A stretch of DNA of 64,000 nt from Schistocephalus solidus (Eukaryota; Platyhelminthes; Cestoda; Diphyllobothriidea; Diphyllobothriidae). Each line of letters opens with the position of its first letter. Position 1 is the first letter of the stretch. The position numbers and the translations under genes are program-made. The notes under the pieces were generated by a model that did no database searches, was not told the DNA's origin, and saw only the letters and a program-made list of their open reading frames with translations. The stretch spans positions 1-64,000 of the forward strand of contig WEDG01001391.1 in the NCBI GenBank assembly GCA_017591395.1. Reading direction: 5' to 3'. Below, piece by piece: positions 9,674-21,015 of this stretch.

Positions 9674-10621
9674 CATTATTATTGAAGATACTGGTGCTTC
9701 GTATACTGATAAGGAAATTTATTCGCCGAAGGACCAATAGTGTAATCGATTTCCAAAACAATTAAACCCGATTCATTACATGACTACCAAGCAAATTAAA
9801 TAGGAGTTTTTGCAGATTTGAATAATTCCTTTGAGCCAGCTCTGAAAAACAGTGGCTTCGGTGCGATTCGAACGCACGACAGCCGTCGTTATTAAACCAA
9901 ATCAGACGGTAGTTCACTGTTTCCTTTAAACAGTGTACGCACTCCAGCCAACTATTTGCGGTTACGTGGGTAGATACACACAAAAGAGAGCTGTGGACTG
10001 AGATATTTTAGTCACAAGACTGTGGTGCTCACAAAGCACTGCCATATTGTCGGGAACAAAGCGCATAAACATAGGGCATAGAAAAAAACGTTGAGACTAA
10101 TTTCGCCAAAATTGTCCTTTTTGGTGACTCATACCTTAATGGGTTATTTTATAAAAAAAGGACAATTGACCGGGTCACCAGGCATGCAGACAAAATTTAT
10201 AGAAGAATTTAAAAATAAAGACCTACCACGAATAGTTTATTGAAAATTAACTGACGACCGTTTCAAATGACCTGACTTCCATTCGAAGCTTTCCCGATGG
10301 CTATGCACAGTAATGAATGTAGAATAGTTAAGCATTAAATAAGAAATGTAAGGAAGCAGCCGAATAAAAGAACCAACAAAAAGCAATAAATATCGAGTCT
10401 TAAAATAGAAGCAGGTTTTTCTTGACGATACATGATTCGTATTGAGTTACTGATAGTGTAACGTACAAGAGAGGTTAGTTATCATAGGAAGGAGAGAGAG
10501 ATGGTAGTTAGCATGGAATAAAATACTAATTATTTTAACCTTCGCAAATGAATTAAGTGAAAACCTATGCAGAAGAAGTCAGAAAGTCTAAATAAATAAT
10601 CACAAGCAAGGAATTTAAGAC
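9674..10621. mobile_element. Element E, copy 2
   Basis: Near-identical to 4054-4993. It ends at the same AGGAATTTAAGACG but is followed by different sequence. On its left, about 80 bp (9595-9673, with a CACCAGGGGATTACC block) is related to an inverted fragment at 12330-12470, so E was originally longer on that side. The T-arm-like hairpin is at 9861-9877 on the minus strand. Length differences from copy 1 are 1-2 nt indels, compatible with a recent duplication. Confidence 0.75.
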
Positions 10622-10924
10622 GAGACATTTGTTAAACAAAAGTGACGGCTAACTCAAACAGCTGTTACCAAAGAATGCAGTCTCATCTCACTGCATCAAT
10701 TTTAGTGATAGTAATCTTATTCCACTCTTCAGTATCAATTGTGACGCCAAAAATAAAATGCTCCATGTCAGGTATATAATCTATAGCCCACATTGGACGC
10801 TGTATAATGTATACAAAATGCCAGTTAGTTGAAGGATTTATGCGCAAAAGAGATAATCAACCTCTCAAAGTCGCTCAAAGTGCATTCGTATGTCCCTGCA
10901 ACATATATCAGCATTATCACCGGA
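10622..10924. other. No gene recognised
   Basis: About 300 bp of AT-rich sequence between element E and a RepA copy. One 72-codon open frame overlaps RepA and shows no motif. Confidence 0.5.
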
Positions 10925-11240
10925 GACATGATAGTTCGACCGTTGAAGTCCGACGATATCCACCGTATACTCCATGGGAAAGTGGAGCAGGGACGGTGAC
11001 TTGCGCGTTAATTAGTATTAAGTGATAGTTGCCTTGCGCTGCAGCTACCGCACTCTCTCCTCCTCCCCACCTGAGCCCGGTGTCAATACAGGGTCAAGAA
11101 GACCGGAGGTGGGAGAGGACGCAGGTGGCTGGCACGGCTAGGTCCCCTAAGTCCCAGCCGCTCCTAGGCGTGCCACCACACCTCCATGTTCGGCATTTGT
11201 TATTGGAGCGCAACCCGAATAACGCATGCCGTGCCCTGAT
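10925..11240 (+). repeat. RepA dispersed repeat, copy iv (early module only)
   Basis: It contains TAGTTCGACCGTTGAAGTCC, CCACCGTATACTCCATG, GGACGGTGACTTGCGCG, CTCTCTCCTCCTCCCCACCT, GACCGGAGGTGGGAGAGGAC and GCGTGCCACCACACCT in the usual order. It lacks the later modules. An ORF of 110 codons crosses it, but the frame is not shared with other copies. Confidence 0.75.
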
Positions 11241-12329
11241 GTGGCCCCACGTTGGTCCAACGCATCTAACACGTGGCCTGTTTAGGGGGCAACCACCGGA
11301 GACATACAGTTTTACAGGCTCACATGGTTCCGCAGACGTTTACCCTGTGAGGCCAACGTAATAACGGAAGACAGCATATAATCATAGGCAAAAAATTAAG
11401 AGGAATCGGAAAGATGGTAAACATTCAAGTTAAACTTACAAGTGTGTTTAGAATAAAACAGCTTAAGAAGTTATTAATTCCAAATTCAGTCAAGTTATCT
11501 TGTGTGTTTTTTTGTAACCTTCAGCTGAAAAAAGGAAAACAACGGTCACGAAACGCAATAATGTCCGCTTTTTCAGTCATGCTTTCCTGGTAAATATCCT
11601 AAAGACGTTGGGCTTACCAGCTGATGTACGAAGGAATACCAACGACCGTACAAGCAGAAGAGGATATGGGAGGGTTTGGAGTAATTGCGTTAGCCCTGAA
11701 CGCCTTGGTGCCATTGAGTAACGGGTTGAGGTGAAAAGGGCCCTCCGACTGTTCTATCGCGTGACATGCTCGTATCTATCCGTACTGAGGTGACGTTCCA
11801 CTGCGATATCTGACCAAGTTATATGTTTTCATTAGGTGTGTGTCTAAAAATTGACTGACCATCTGCGAACTCAATTCTTAGGAAAATATAAAACCAAACT
11901 AAATGCTTTTGGATGTATCAGAATACTATCTTTGTCTATAGACTCGCTTTGCTTTTGCCAGTCAACGTGATTGGCAAGTACTATGTGCACCTATGCATTC
12001 ACCTGGACTTTCTCTCCCGGTGAACGACATCAACCACACACTACAACTTTTGACTCTTCCTACAATTAACCCAGATTACCTTCTGCATACTTTAGCTGGC
12101 GCATTTGTCATTGTCAATAAACTCTACACTTGAGAATATCGTGTTGTAATTGGAAACGGAGATGAGTGGCAAAATTATATTCCTACATGTGCTTGTCTGT
12201 AGCGATACTGATTAATCATTGAATAGAAACGTTGTATGAAATAGGGCGTACTACATTGTGAGAAAACTTTGAAATCTGTCAGTTAGAGTTCAGTCTACGA
12301 CCTTGAAAGTCGATACGAGTCTCTGTCCC
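11241..12329. other. No gene recognised
   Basis: AT-rich sequence without long frames or repeats that I can link to other parts of the window. Confidence 0.5.
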
Positions 12330-12470
12330 ACGGTGGATAAATTTCCCTATCAGTGTACGAAGCACCAGTACCTTCAGTTATAATGTATTTATAAAAAGGC
12401 CACACAGACTCCATAGGTTATCCCTTGGTGACTTGTCATGCAGGTGTATAAGGTATCGGAACTTGTCCAA
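12330..12470 (-). repeat. Inverted fragment related to the left side of element E copy 2
   Basis: Read on the minus strand it carries CGATACCTTATACACCTGCA, a GTCACCAAGGGATAACC block, a TTTATAAATACATTATAACTG stretch and TACTGGTGCTTCGTACACTG, in the same order as 9595-9735. Similarity fades after that. It is an older, diverged member of the E family. Confidence 0.65.
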
Positions 12471-12847
12471 AGACAGCTGAGCAGTGTCCGCTGCAAGTGC
12501 AACGCAAATGCGTTGTTACCTTACGCACGCAACGTGGCTATCTGGATACGAAGGTTACTGTTTGCGTAGATATGGTGACAGTTTTGATGCAAACAAGAAA
12601 GGTAAAACAAGAAAGTTTACTTCCTCTGCACCACATCTATCGATGAGGAGTCAGTAAGACATGCATATGCTGGGTCTTAGGCACACATTTAGGAAAGACC
12701 CTGCATTTTTTATCCCTTTGATCGCTTAAGCTCCAAATGCTCAGCGTATACATATGAATTTAATTGAAGTTCTTTGGGATTTAAATAAATTTATTATGTA
12801 AATTTTAGAGGCTGGTACTTCAGGTTTTATTTAAACAAATGAAATAG

Positions 12848-13357
12848 TTATAACACGGTTTTGCGGTCCAGATCTAATGCGGATTTAAGGTTAATCCCAG
12901 TATCAAAAACGCTTCTACGAGCAAAAGGGGAAAGGAACCCCAATAGGTAGCACGTGTGTTGAGATATGGGGACACTAACTAGGAATATATCTAAATCACG
13001 ACGCCATTCGCGGATGTTATGACCTGGTTCATAAAATTCCGGGGCAAACAAGGGACTAGGTCCAAGGGTATAAGAGTAATCGGTCACTGAATTAGGCATT
13101 GGAGGGTAGCGAAGAGGCGTATCAGTTGCCACTGTTGAAACAGTCGAGTTGGGCAGTGTAGTACGAATCCGTATATCAATGACGGGGGTTGAAGACGATT
13201 GCGCTCCAGTTGGGGTCATTTCTTCAATAATCTTCTTTACAATTTCGCGTAACTTAACACGCGCAGAGTCAATCATTTGAGAATGACGGAACATTATAAA
13301 TACATCAGGTCCTCCTATAGGAGGCAGACGGATAACGAGGATAATGAAGTTTATCAC
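12848..13357 (-). pseudogene. Probable Ty3/gypsy Gag-like fragment
   Basis: This is one of the longest plausible frames in the window (169 codons, minus strand). After a polar N-terminal part (VKLREIVKKIIEE) it contains FAPEFYEPGHNIREWRRDLD, IFLVSVPISQHTCYLLGFLS and PFARRSVFDTGI. That is the pattern of an LTR-retrotransposon Gag: a compact domain with a W, a regularly spaced leucine-rich helix and a bounded surface-helix region. Gag forms the virus-like particle. It lies downstream, on the same strand, of an LTR-like repeat and integrase sequence. It ends at a stop without a zinc knuckle or protease, so it is truncated. Assignment is from pattern only. Confidence 0.5.
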
Positions 13358-13499
13358 TGGCAGTTCAAAAGGGCAAAACTAACAAGAAATGTACACATGC
13401 AAGGGACATTGTTATAAAATAAGGGAGTTGTGGAGTATCCGACGGAAAGGTGGTAGCAACACGGGACTTTGGAGGCGGAGTGTCTGAAACAGTAAAAGC

Positions 13500-13835
13500 C
13501 CATTATTGCGTTTAAAAATAATACGAGTGTTCCGACCGCATGTTCGGCTGCGATAATGCGACAATGTAATGGTAAAACAAAATTCATTAAATTCAGTAAA
13601 TTGTAGCCTATGCATTTACATCCATATTTGAGGGCGATATTTTAGGTAATTTTATTCGTCACTTTACAAAACCGCTGTATCTCAAATGCAGATATTTTTG
13701 TTTCTACAAAATGATTCATACACAAAGGAATAAATTTACTGAGAACCGAATGTACCAGTATACTATATTGATACGGGATAATTGTAGTTTTCATTGTTGC
13801 AGCTGTAGCAATCAAAACTTCAATTGTAAACATAT
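13500..13835 (-). repeat. LTR-like repeat beside gypsy sequences (inverted partner at 33.0-33.4 kb)
   Basis: The segment is the reverse complement of 33030-33385: shared blocks include TTTTGATTGCTACAGCTGCA, AATGATTCAT, AAAGTTACGAATAAAATTAC and CGAACATGC. In both places it lies just downstream of the gypsy integrase, and here it is followed by Gag. That is the position expected of an LTR. I cannot fix exact ends or find TG..CA termini. Confidence 0.5.
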
Positions 13836-14464
13836 TTACAATTTTAAAACGTGGTTTGCAAAAAAATAATATGCATAGGAGAACTTATTGCAAGATGGGA
13901 AAGTTGCGAAGCAACTACACAGCGACAGAAAGGACAGGAAAACTGCAAAGGGAAGTTGGAATATAAACTTACAAAAACGGAGCCCTGGGGTATCAGTTAA
14001 CTGTAGTTTTTCAGATGGCAGTATGCCTCTGGCTAGCTACGGAAATTTCTGCACGATGGAAGATTAGCAGAATTTGCTGCTTAGGTGAGTTTACGTCCGG
14101 CAGAATACGGCCGAGAAATAAAAATCCGCCGTTGCAATTGCGCCACGCATCAGCAGAAAACAGAGGAGGCCTTTTCACAAGTCAAAGTTCACTGTTATAT
14201 TTAATTCTTTGTACATTCTAACAAGAGAACAGGAAGATTTTGGTGAACAAGGAAATACGAAAATGGACGTCATACAAGGACCTACACCACTTGCCCACCA
14301 GAGCGTTTGTTGAGCAAAAACGCTGGATAAAATGGTAACAACTTTCATAAAACGTCCATAAATTTGGGAGAATAATAGATTTCTACCAGAAGGAGTAGAA
14401 GTCGGGTGCGTTGAATGAGAATTACGGTAGATAGGGGGGGTTTGTTGACTGTGGTGGTTAAATG
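13836..14464. other. Unassigned sequence between integrase and LTR-like repeat
   Basis: About 630 bp that is absent from the corresponding plus-strand gypsy copy at 33.01 kb. It may be original 3' gypsy sequence deleted there, or an insertion here. No motif recognised. Confidence 0.4.
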
Positions 14465-15127
14465 GAAGGGTCCAAAACGGGTGTATTGGCCTGCGATGAT
14501 GTGGAGGGATTAAAGGTCAAAACAGGATGCACTCACAACAGGCTGTCTAAAGTCTCTCAATTTAAGCCCGTGTTGGTTCTATCCCCCGAATGCCGATATA
14601 TTTATCCATCCGTTAAAGTGCCATGGTGTGAGCAACATAGAGGCTTGAGAACAGCGTCGACCTGGATGAACATGAATGGAGCCGATTTAAGTTCTTCACG
14701 CACAAACACGCTTTTGAGTTTCAGACGAATGGGATTTGAACACAGTTGAGGCTTATAAATTGTTGTTTCAAGGTAGATTTTTTCAATTTCTGGACAAATG
14801 AATTTGATATGGAGGGCTGCAGACATTTTCTGGACAGACGGAGGGTGTACCGTATACCAGTTCGGCAGTTCCTCCTTGACGGATGCTCGAATACCCAAAA
14901 GCATGAGGGTAAAGTTGTCAACGCTGCCTTGAGTTGACGGTCAAGACGCTCGAAGAGGCTGTTGGAATAAGGATGATATGCTATTGTCATAATGTCCCCA
15001 GCAGTTAAGTGAACTCACAGAAATTGTCTTCCGTGGTCAGTGGTAATGGTGGCGGACACATCTAAAGTGGCAATCCTGTGATTCAGGAAGGCCATGGCGA
15101 TATTTTATGCCGACATATAAGAGATAG
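14465..15127 (-). pseudogene. Ty3/gypsy integrase C-terminal fragment (minus copy)
   Basis: On the minus strand the frames give TIAYHPYSNSLFERLDRQLK, AALTTLPSCF and LGIRASVKEELPNWYTVHPP, the end of a retroviral-type integrase core plus downstream region. The H-P-x-S-N-x-x-x-E block carries the conserved glutamate of the D,D-35-E site. The stretch is the reverse complement of 32390-32960. It switches frame at least once and contains stops. It ends abruptly at 15127, where exon 3 of gene copy H begins. Confidence 0.8.
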
Positions 15128-15130
15128 AGA

Positions 15131-15357
15131 TTGTACTCCAAGGCGACCGTCACCTATTACTATGGAAACGCTCCTTCCAGTACACGTCGTTTTACGGGAC
15201 TCACATTTCCCAATATCACGCAACGTGTTTATCGCGCTGTGAAGCCAACCTACAATAATTCACTTGCGAATTGGAAGCCAGAGACGTTAACTAAGTTGGA
15301 CTTTTTAACCCAAGCGTCCTTTTACAACAGAGCCACAATATTTTATACATCAGATTA
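15131..15357 (+). pseudogene. Third copy (H) of the secreted-protein gene: exon 3 only
   Basis: It starts inside exon 3 (KATVTYYYGNAPSSTRRFTG) and continues with GLTFPNITQRVYRAVKPTYN and FLTQASFYNRATIFYTSD to a stop at 15355. It matches G2 exon 3 to its stop codon. The 5' part of the gene is replaced by gypsy integrase sequence. Most differences from G1 and G2 change amino acids, which fits neutral decay or diversification. It cannot be expressed as the full protein. Confidence 0.7.
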
Positions 15358-16480
15358 AATATGAATTCCGCAGAAACCACGTTTGCTCTTTTTTGATATT
15401 GCACGCATGCGGTGTATGCCAAAAAAACCGGGTTTATAATTTTTGATACTATATGGGGTCCCTTTAAACAAGTTTTACTCAGCGAAAGCAATTAAGTTTT
15501 CTATGTTAAATATTAAAACTACTTAATTTGCAACAAGTCAGCTTCACAAAATTTCGTATTGCATATTCCGCTCACATCCGAGGAGGGTTCTACTCTGGGG
15601 AACTTCTTATCATGGATATTATAACAACGGGAAATAATGCACATCTTTCATTATATGTGTTTGACACTTCTACTCCATCTCCCAGTTGCTTTTTAACTCC
15701 ACTCAGTAGTTAAAAGTGCAAAATTCTGGAAAATCAGGTTCTTCAACACAGATTAAGATATCATTTGCGCAACTGCACCATTTTCGGTATATGATTCCGG
15801 AAGTTTTTTTTCGTGGTCTTTTGGCCTCATTATTTGGGCTCTAATAGTTGCTTCTGGTCTATGTGCAACCACAACTCCATGTGGTGCTAGAAGGTGGCTA
15901 ACGGCTTCCGATTCGTTGTTCACGTATGGTAGCGGTCAATACGCGATCACAAACGTACATCTGTCCCTATTCTAGTGGTTACCAATTATTTGTCAATTTA
16001 TAGGAGATTTTTGCAAATAAAATATTCCATACTTTGAGAAACATCTATTTAAAAGGGCGGTTCTTCGTTCTGATGCATAGATGATAAGGCGTGCACACCA
16101 GAATAGGGAAAATATTCGCAAATCGGCTTCATACGTTTAAGGTATTGTGAGATATTACGTGGTAAAATGTCGAAAGGGAATTCATGTAAACCAACTGTTA
16201 GTACTTATTCAATCCCAATTACCCATATCCTACACCTAGTACGCGGCAATTCATATTTGCAAAGCACATCATCACTGTCAATTAGTTTTATGGTTCTCAC
16301 GTGTATACTTAATTATCTTTGTCTATTCAATTTTCCTCACAGCGGTCACGTCTAAAAGAAGATTATTTTCAGCGTGGTGAACTGTCACCTACGTGGGATT
16401 TTTAAAAGTTGCTCTCGGTTTGCATTTATTTTCGTGTAAGATTAATGTGAAGATGTTTGGGAAAATGAGGTGACCTCTAC
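15358..16480 (+). repeat. 3' flank of copy H, shared with blocks G1 and G2
   Basis: 15358-15960 matches the ~750 bp segment that follows exon 3 in G2, including a decayed gypsy RNase H piece on the minus strand. 15975-16180 matches, inverted, 25660-25860 (TTAAAAGGGYGGTTCTTCGT, AGAATAGGGAAAATATTCGC). 16180-16480 is a diverged counterpart of 9020-9310 in G1, ending at the conserved GTGAAGATG...ATGAGGTGA. H is therefore a diverged paralog of the whole block, not a recent copy. Confidence 0.65.
15530..15905 (-). pseudogene. Ty3/gypsy RNase H-connection remnant within copy H
   Basis: The minus strand reads MELWLHIDQKQLLEPK before stops, equivalent to HTDHKQLLEPK in the G2 copy. TDHK..L is a hallmark of the gypsy RNase H/tether region. 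The remnant is heavily mutated. Confidence 0.5.
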
Positions 16481-19400
16481 CCTCACCTTCAGAAACACTT
16501 CTAGTCTACCAAGTGTGGTCCTCCAGTGTCTGGTTTAATCGAAGAAGAAAAAAACTGGTTGTTGGAATCACACTTTTAAAAAAATCGAAAAACTGGTTAT
16601 CGGGTCCGTAGTAATAGCTATTTCGGTAATTTCAATCTATTCTCGGTTTTATTATTATTTTTAAATGCAGTCATTGTGTAGAAATTTGGAAGTATGAGTT
16701 GAAACCTGCGTTCATATTAGTCCGTCTGTTCGGCTGCAATCTGCGTGTGCAATGAACTGACGTTTGAATTTTACTAAAATCATGTACTTCAATTATCAGC
16801 TCCATCTAAATAACCATTCGTCTTGTTCAAACATATTCACTGAACCAAGTCGATCTAAATAAATTACGATGTCACACATTCGTTTATATTACAATGATGG
16901 GATATTTGTGGCTTTGAACAAGAAGAACAAGTTTTACTGCGTTATGCTTGGTAAGTGAAAGGAATTTAATATGTAAGAGGTCATTCCATCACAGATATCT
17001 GTGCTAGCCTGTGTCTGTCGAAGAAACAACCCAACCAATTGTTAAATGCGTAAATTGTAGAGTCTTCTGTTTATTCCCACTGACTGTGGCAATAATGGAT
17101 TCGATGACTGTGATGTTGATATTCACATCTAGGATTTCTAAATGTTGCATCTATGTTGGATCTATTACGTTTGATATAGTTCCGTAGCCACTCCTGTGAT
17201 TCTATTTCAATTTTGAACCTACGGACAATCAGGCACCAATCTGAAAACCGTTATGCTTTTCCTCGAAGGAACACATGTAGACATGTGCTGCATATTGGGC
17301 CCTAGAAAAATTTAGTCAATTAAATGAATCGCCTTAAATGTATCAATTCAATATTTTCATTCCGCTTTTGCGTATTTTGGCAAGGGCCGGTTGATAGTGC
17401 TGGAATTTCGCATGAAGTATAGCAGCCGATTTGCACAGCTGTTGTTCATATGTATTACTTAAGCTGGGAACCGACATTGTCTGTTGGTGCCTGGTAAATA
17501 AAATAAGTTTCGGCAAAGGCGAAGCATCCTTTCCCCTTAACATCATTCAGGCCTGTAAACTGGCAATAAATAAATAAATAAATAAAAGCGAAAGAAGCCG
17601 AAATCAGAAGTACGACTGTTCACAGTTAACAGGACATTATATTCGCGCTGCTAGAAAATATATACGAGAAAATTGGTTAATAATTTTTTTTTTGAGCTCA
17701 AGTCAATAATTTGGTTAAGGGTGCAGTGCATTGAAATGCTGTGTTTCTCCCTGCATCTAATTATTATTTAAGCGTTTTATTTATTTTATCAGTTCTGTAT
17801 CTAATTACACCAAGACTGTCTGGGTTTATTCAACAGAAAAAGCGGCTGTATATCGAATGCAGATTTAACATTGGAAGTGGTTAAATTTTCGCAACCAAAT
17901 TTCAAAGTAGTAGCATTATCATATTCCAAAGTCAATTCTTTATTAGTTGCTTAGGGCACGCAAGCACTATCAATAGTAAGCATGCGTGCGCACTACTAGA
18001 TTGTAAGGACCGTCTTTCGTTAATGATAAACGTTTCCCTACCATAAGATATATATCGTCAACCATGATGTTGTATACATCAATTTACATAGGCCGTAATG
18101 AGCTCAGTACGTAGAAGAAACGTTAAATTATTGCAATATATGGGTGCTCATAAATCAGGCCACAGGAAGCCTTCGGTAATTTTCAATTTGAAGCTCAATC
18201 TCGAAGCTTTATAAGCATCCGAATACTGACGAGTATAGAAAAGAGAAGGCGTCCCAGGATGTGCATCAAACCTGTGATTTAGGAGCACCTGACTTTCACA
18301 TTCGGACGTTTTATGGCCTTGTGCGTGACTCTGTCCTCCACCACCGAAAAATTCACCCTCATGCTACTTGACCTGTCGGTCGTGATACAGCATATTGCAC
18401 GTGAAAGTGTGGCGCTCAACCAGTCGATTACGGTGTGCCCAGACGGATTTCGTACTTCAAGTATACCTAAACCTGAGGTTGGGAAAATTCTACACCTGAA
18501 TGGAAAATAGTTTGGCTCATTTGTAGTTTGAAACAATACTTCATGCTAGATTGACACCGACAAGCGGCCATTCCGAATGTTGCCTCTTTATTTCAAGGGC
18601 TATTTGATTACATACTGCTAGTAGATAATTCCACCTTCGATAGAAAATGTTGGTGCAGACCAATATCAGCTGACTGAGCATTTTTGAAATCAGCTTGAAG
18701 GAAGTAGGCCATCAATCGTTGATGATCCCGCAGTTCGATAATAAACTAGCTGAACTAAAAACTTTTGATTAATATTTTTACTTCTGATGACGCCAAGGAA
18801 GATGAAAATCCCCATTCCGCATTACCGTCTTAGTGATTATGGCCATTCTATTAATTCCACATTTCTTTATTTTTTTCTTCACATGCAATAATCAATGTTC
18901 AAGACACCCGAAATGTTAGAGAATTTATAAAAAAGAGCTTAAATATTGTGCTTCCATTTACATTCTCAATTAAACGAATCTTCTTTAGTGATTGGAATTT
19001 CGACTGCAAAGCCCGGCAGCAGTCGAAATATTCAAATGTGATATGACACATGTTTCACATAAGAGAATATTAATCCAGTTTCGAATTTCAGCGGTCATCC
19101 AGTAACTATTCATGAGTATAATCGAACAGGTGAGTAATTGTGATTTTAAGCAAAGTACATTTAAGAACATACATACATATATTTTTGACGATCGTAAACT
19201 GTATATTCTGCTCCAACAAGGTTTTCCACATTCTGTTTCTTGCATAATTTAATTATGTATAATTTCATTTATTAAACGAAAGTCTTTTCTTTTTCTTTCA
19301 GTTACTAAACTCACTTTAAATTCTTGATTGTCAGTCAATAGTTTCGGTGCAGCCGTTATTGCCCAATTGCCTGCGTTTATTAAGAATTCGTTTATTTTGA

Positions 19401-20757
19401 CAGTTTGCATCTAATAGGTCATGAACTGCATATTGGGTTAAACGCTTACTTTGATAGTAATTAATCCATTTGCGATTGCTTAGAGTTGCCTATATCTACA
19501 AAAAGGACAGAAAGTTTTTTAACACAAGCTAAGGAATTCGGGATCAAAAATGAACAATGACCATCGGGTACCAAGGGACGTTGCCTGACCAAACATATCC
19601 AGGCCCAACGATTCGTAATTTTACACAGAAGTCTACCGTTAGACAGACATATTTACACGAGCAACCTTCACAGATCACAATACTCGCACATTTACCTCCA
19701 TCTCTGTTACATGAAGCATTAAGTTCGTTTTTTGCGCAATTTTATATTTGATGCAATTTGATAACTCCTGACGAAAATACGCATAATTGTAGTACGAGAG
19801 GGTGACAAGATTCGTTTGATTATTTGTCTCCTACAAACTGGCTGTGTGGAGTTTTAAGGAGCAATTTAAGTGTTTTCTTTAATAATTTAATCATGCTCTT
19901 TTAATTTGCTACAGAAAGGTGTTCAATTCTAGATACCTTCTGCATCATTATCTCTTTAGGAATCAATGATCGCATGCATGTCTGTACATATACTGCCGGT
20001 ATGAGATATCAAATACTGAGAAGGAAAATTTCCGGAAGATTTATATTTATCAGTTTCACATATTATCACTGAACCTTTGAAAAAGGATACTTGGGCAAAT
20101 AATGTCAGCTTCGTTGACACTTTAGGCAACACATTGGAGAAGTCTTATTGTGCGTTGGCTCCAGGGCGTGATGAGTAATCTCCATGAGATTGCGGAAATC
20201 CAGACTTGTCAACCGAAGCCGAATGGGTTGAGAGATTTCATAATAAAAGAAGACTGCTGCTTTCGCAGCTACACCTGCTAGCGAAACCTGTAGATTTTGA
20301 AAGTGTTTCCTAAAATCAATTATAATTCTGCTTAAATAAATCTTCTAAAAGAAAAAAATGCCTTCAGTTTAATAGATAAATGCATATTAAGCATTTTGCA
20401 AGAAAACAAATATGCAAACTGTTTCTGAACTAAAAACGTTATTATATGATATTCAGAATATACCAGTTTCTGAAACATATGTCGCTTGCAACCTAGCATA
20501 TCACTTAGTAAAACACGATTCATTAGCTAATCGATAAATATTAAAGATTTTTTCTGATTTCAGCTGATTACTGAAAATCGATTAGATCTTTCGGGCAGAA
20601 CACGCATTACATCACAGTTTGTTGTTTCTATTGGTATTGATTTTCTATTCGAAAGTCCAATTTCCGAACAGGGTTCACATTTTTCACACATTCCAATAAA
20701 AATAATCAATTTAAATTGCTTTCCGCAAAATCCCTGACTATGATTGATTTGGGTGTT
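16481..20757. other. Long AT-rich stretch with no recognised gene
   Basis: A small (AAAT)n run lies near 17565-17586. The only GC-richer open patch is 18279-18536: the minus frame gives 85 codons (FPTSGLGILEVRNPSGHTVI, then VIDWLSATLSRAICC) and the plus frame 65 codons. Neither shows a family motif, so I do not call a gene. No repeats shared with the mobile elements of this window were found. Confidence 0.45.
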
Positions 20758-21015
20758 TTAGATACGGACGCAGGTGTGGTGGCACGCCCAGGGGTGGCTT
20801 TGACCGCGCCAGCCACCTGCGCCCTTTCCCATCTCCGGTCTTCTCGACTCTGTCTTGACACCGGACTCAGGTGGGGGAGGAGGAGAGAGTGCGGTAGCTG
20901 CAGCGCAAGGCTACTATCATTTAAAACTAATTCACGCGCAAGTCACCGTCCCTTGCACCACCTGGTGTGGAGCATACGGTGGACCTCGTCGAAATCGACG
21001 GTCGAACTGCCGGAG
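20758..21015 (-). repeat. RepA dispersed repeat, copy v (inverted, early module)
   Basis: The reverse complement carries GTTCGACCGTCGATTTCGAC, GGTCCACCGTATGCTCCACA, GGACGGTGACTTGCGCGTGA, CTCTCTCCTCCTCCCCCACC and GGCGCAGGTGGCTGGCGC. It starts at the same point as copies ii and vi and stops after the CGTGCCACCACACCTGCGTC block, as copy iv does. Copies that share this right edge suggest that the early module is itself a mobile unit. Confidence 0.8.

Noticed and set aside
18279..18536. 85-codon minus frame in a GC-richer patch
   Set aside because: Both strands are open; no motif or repeat support.
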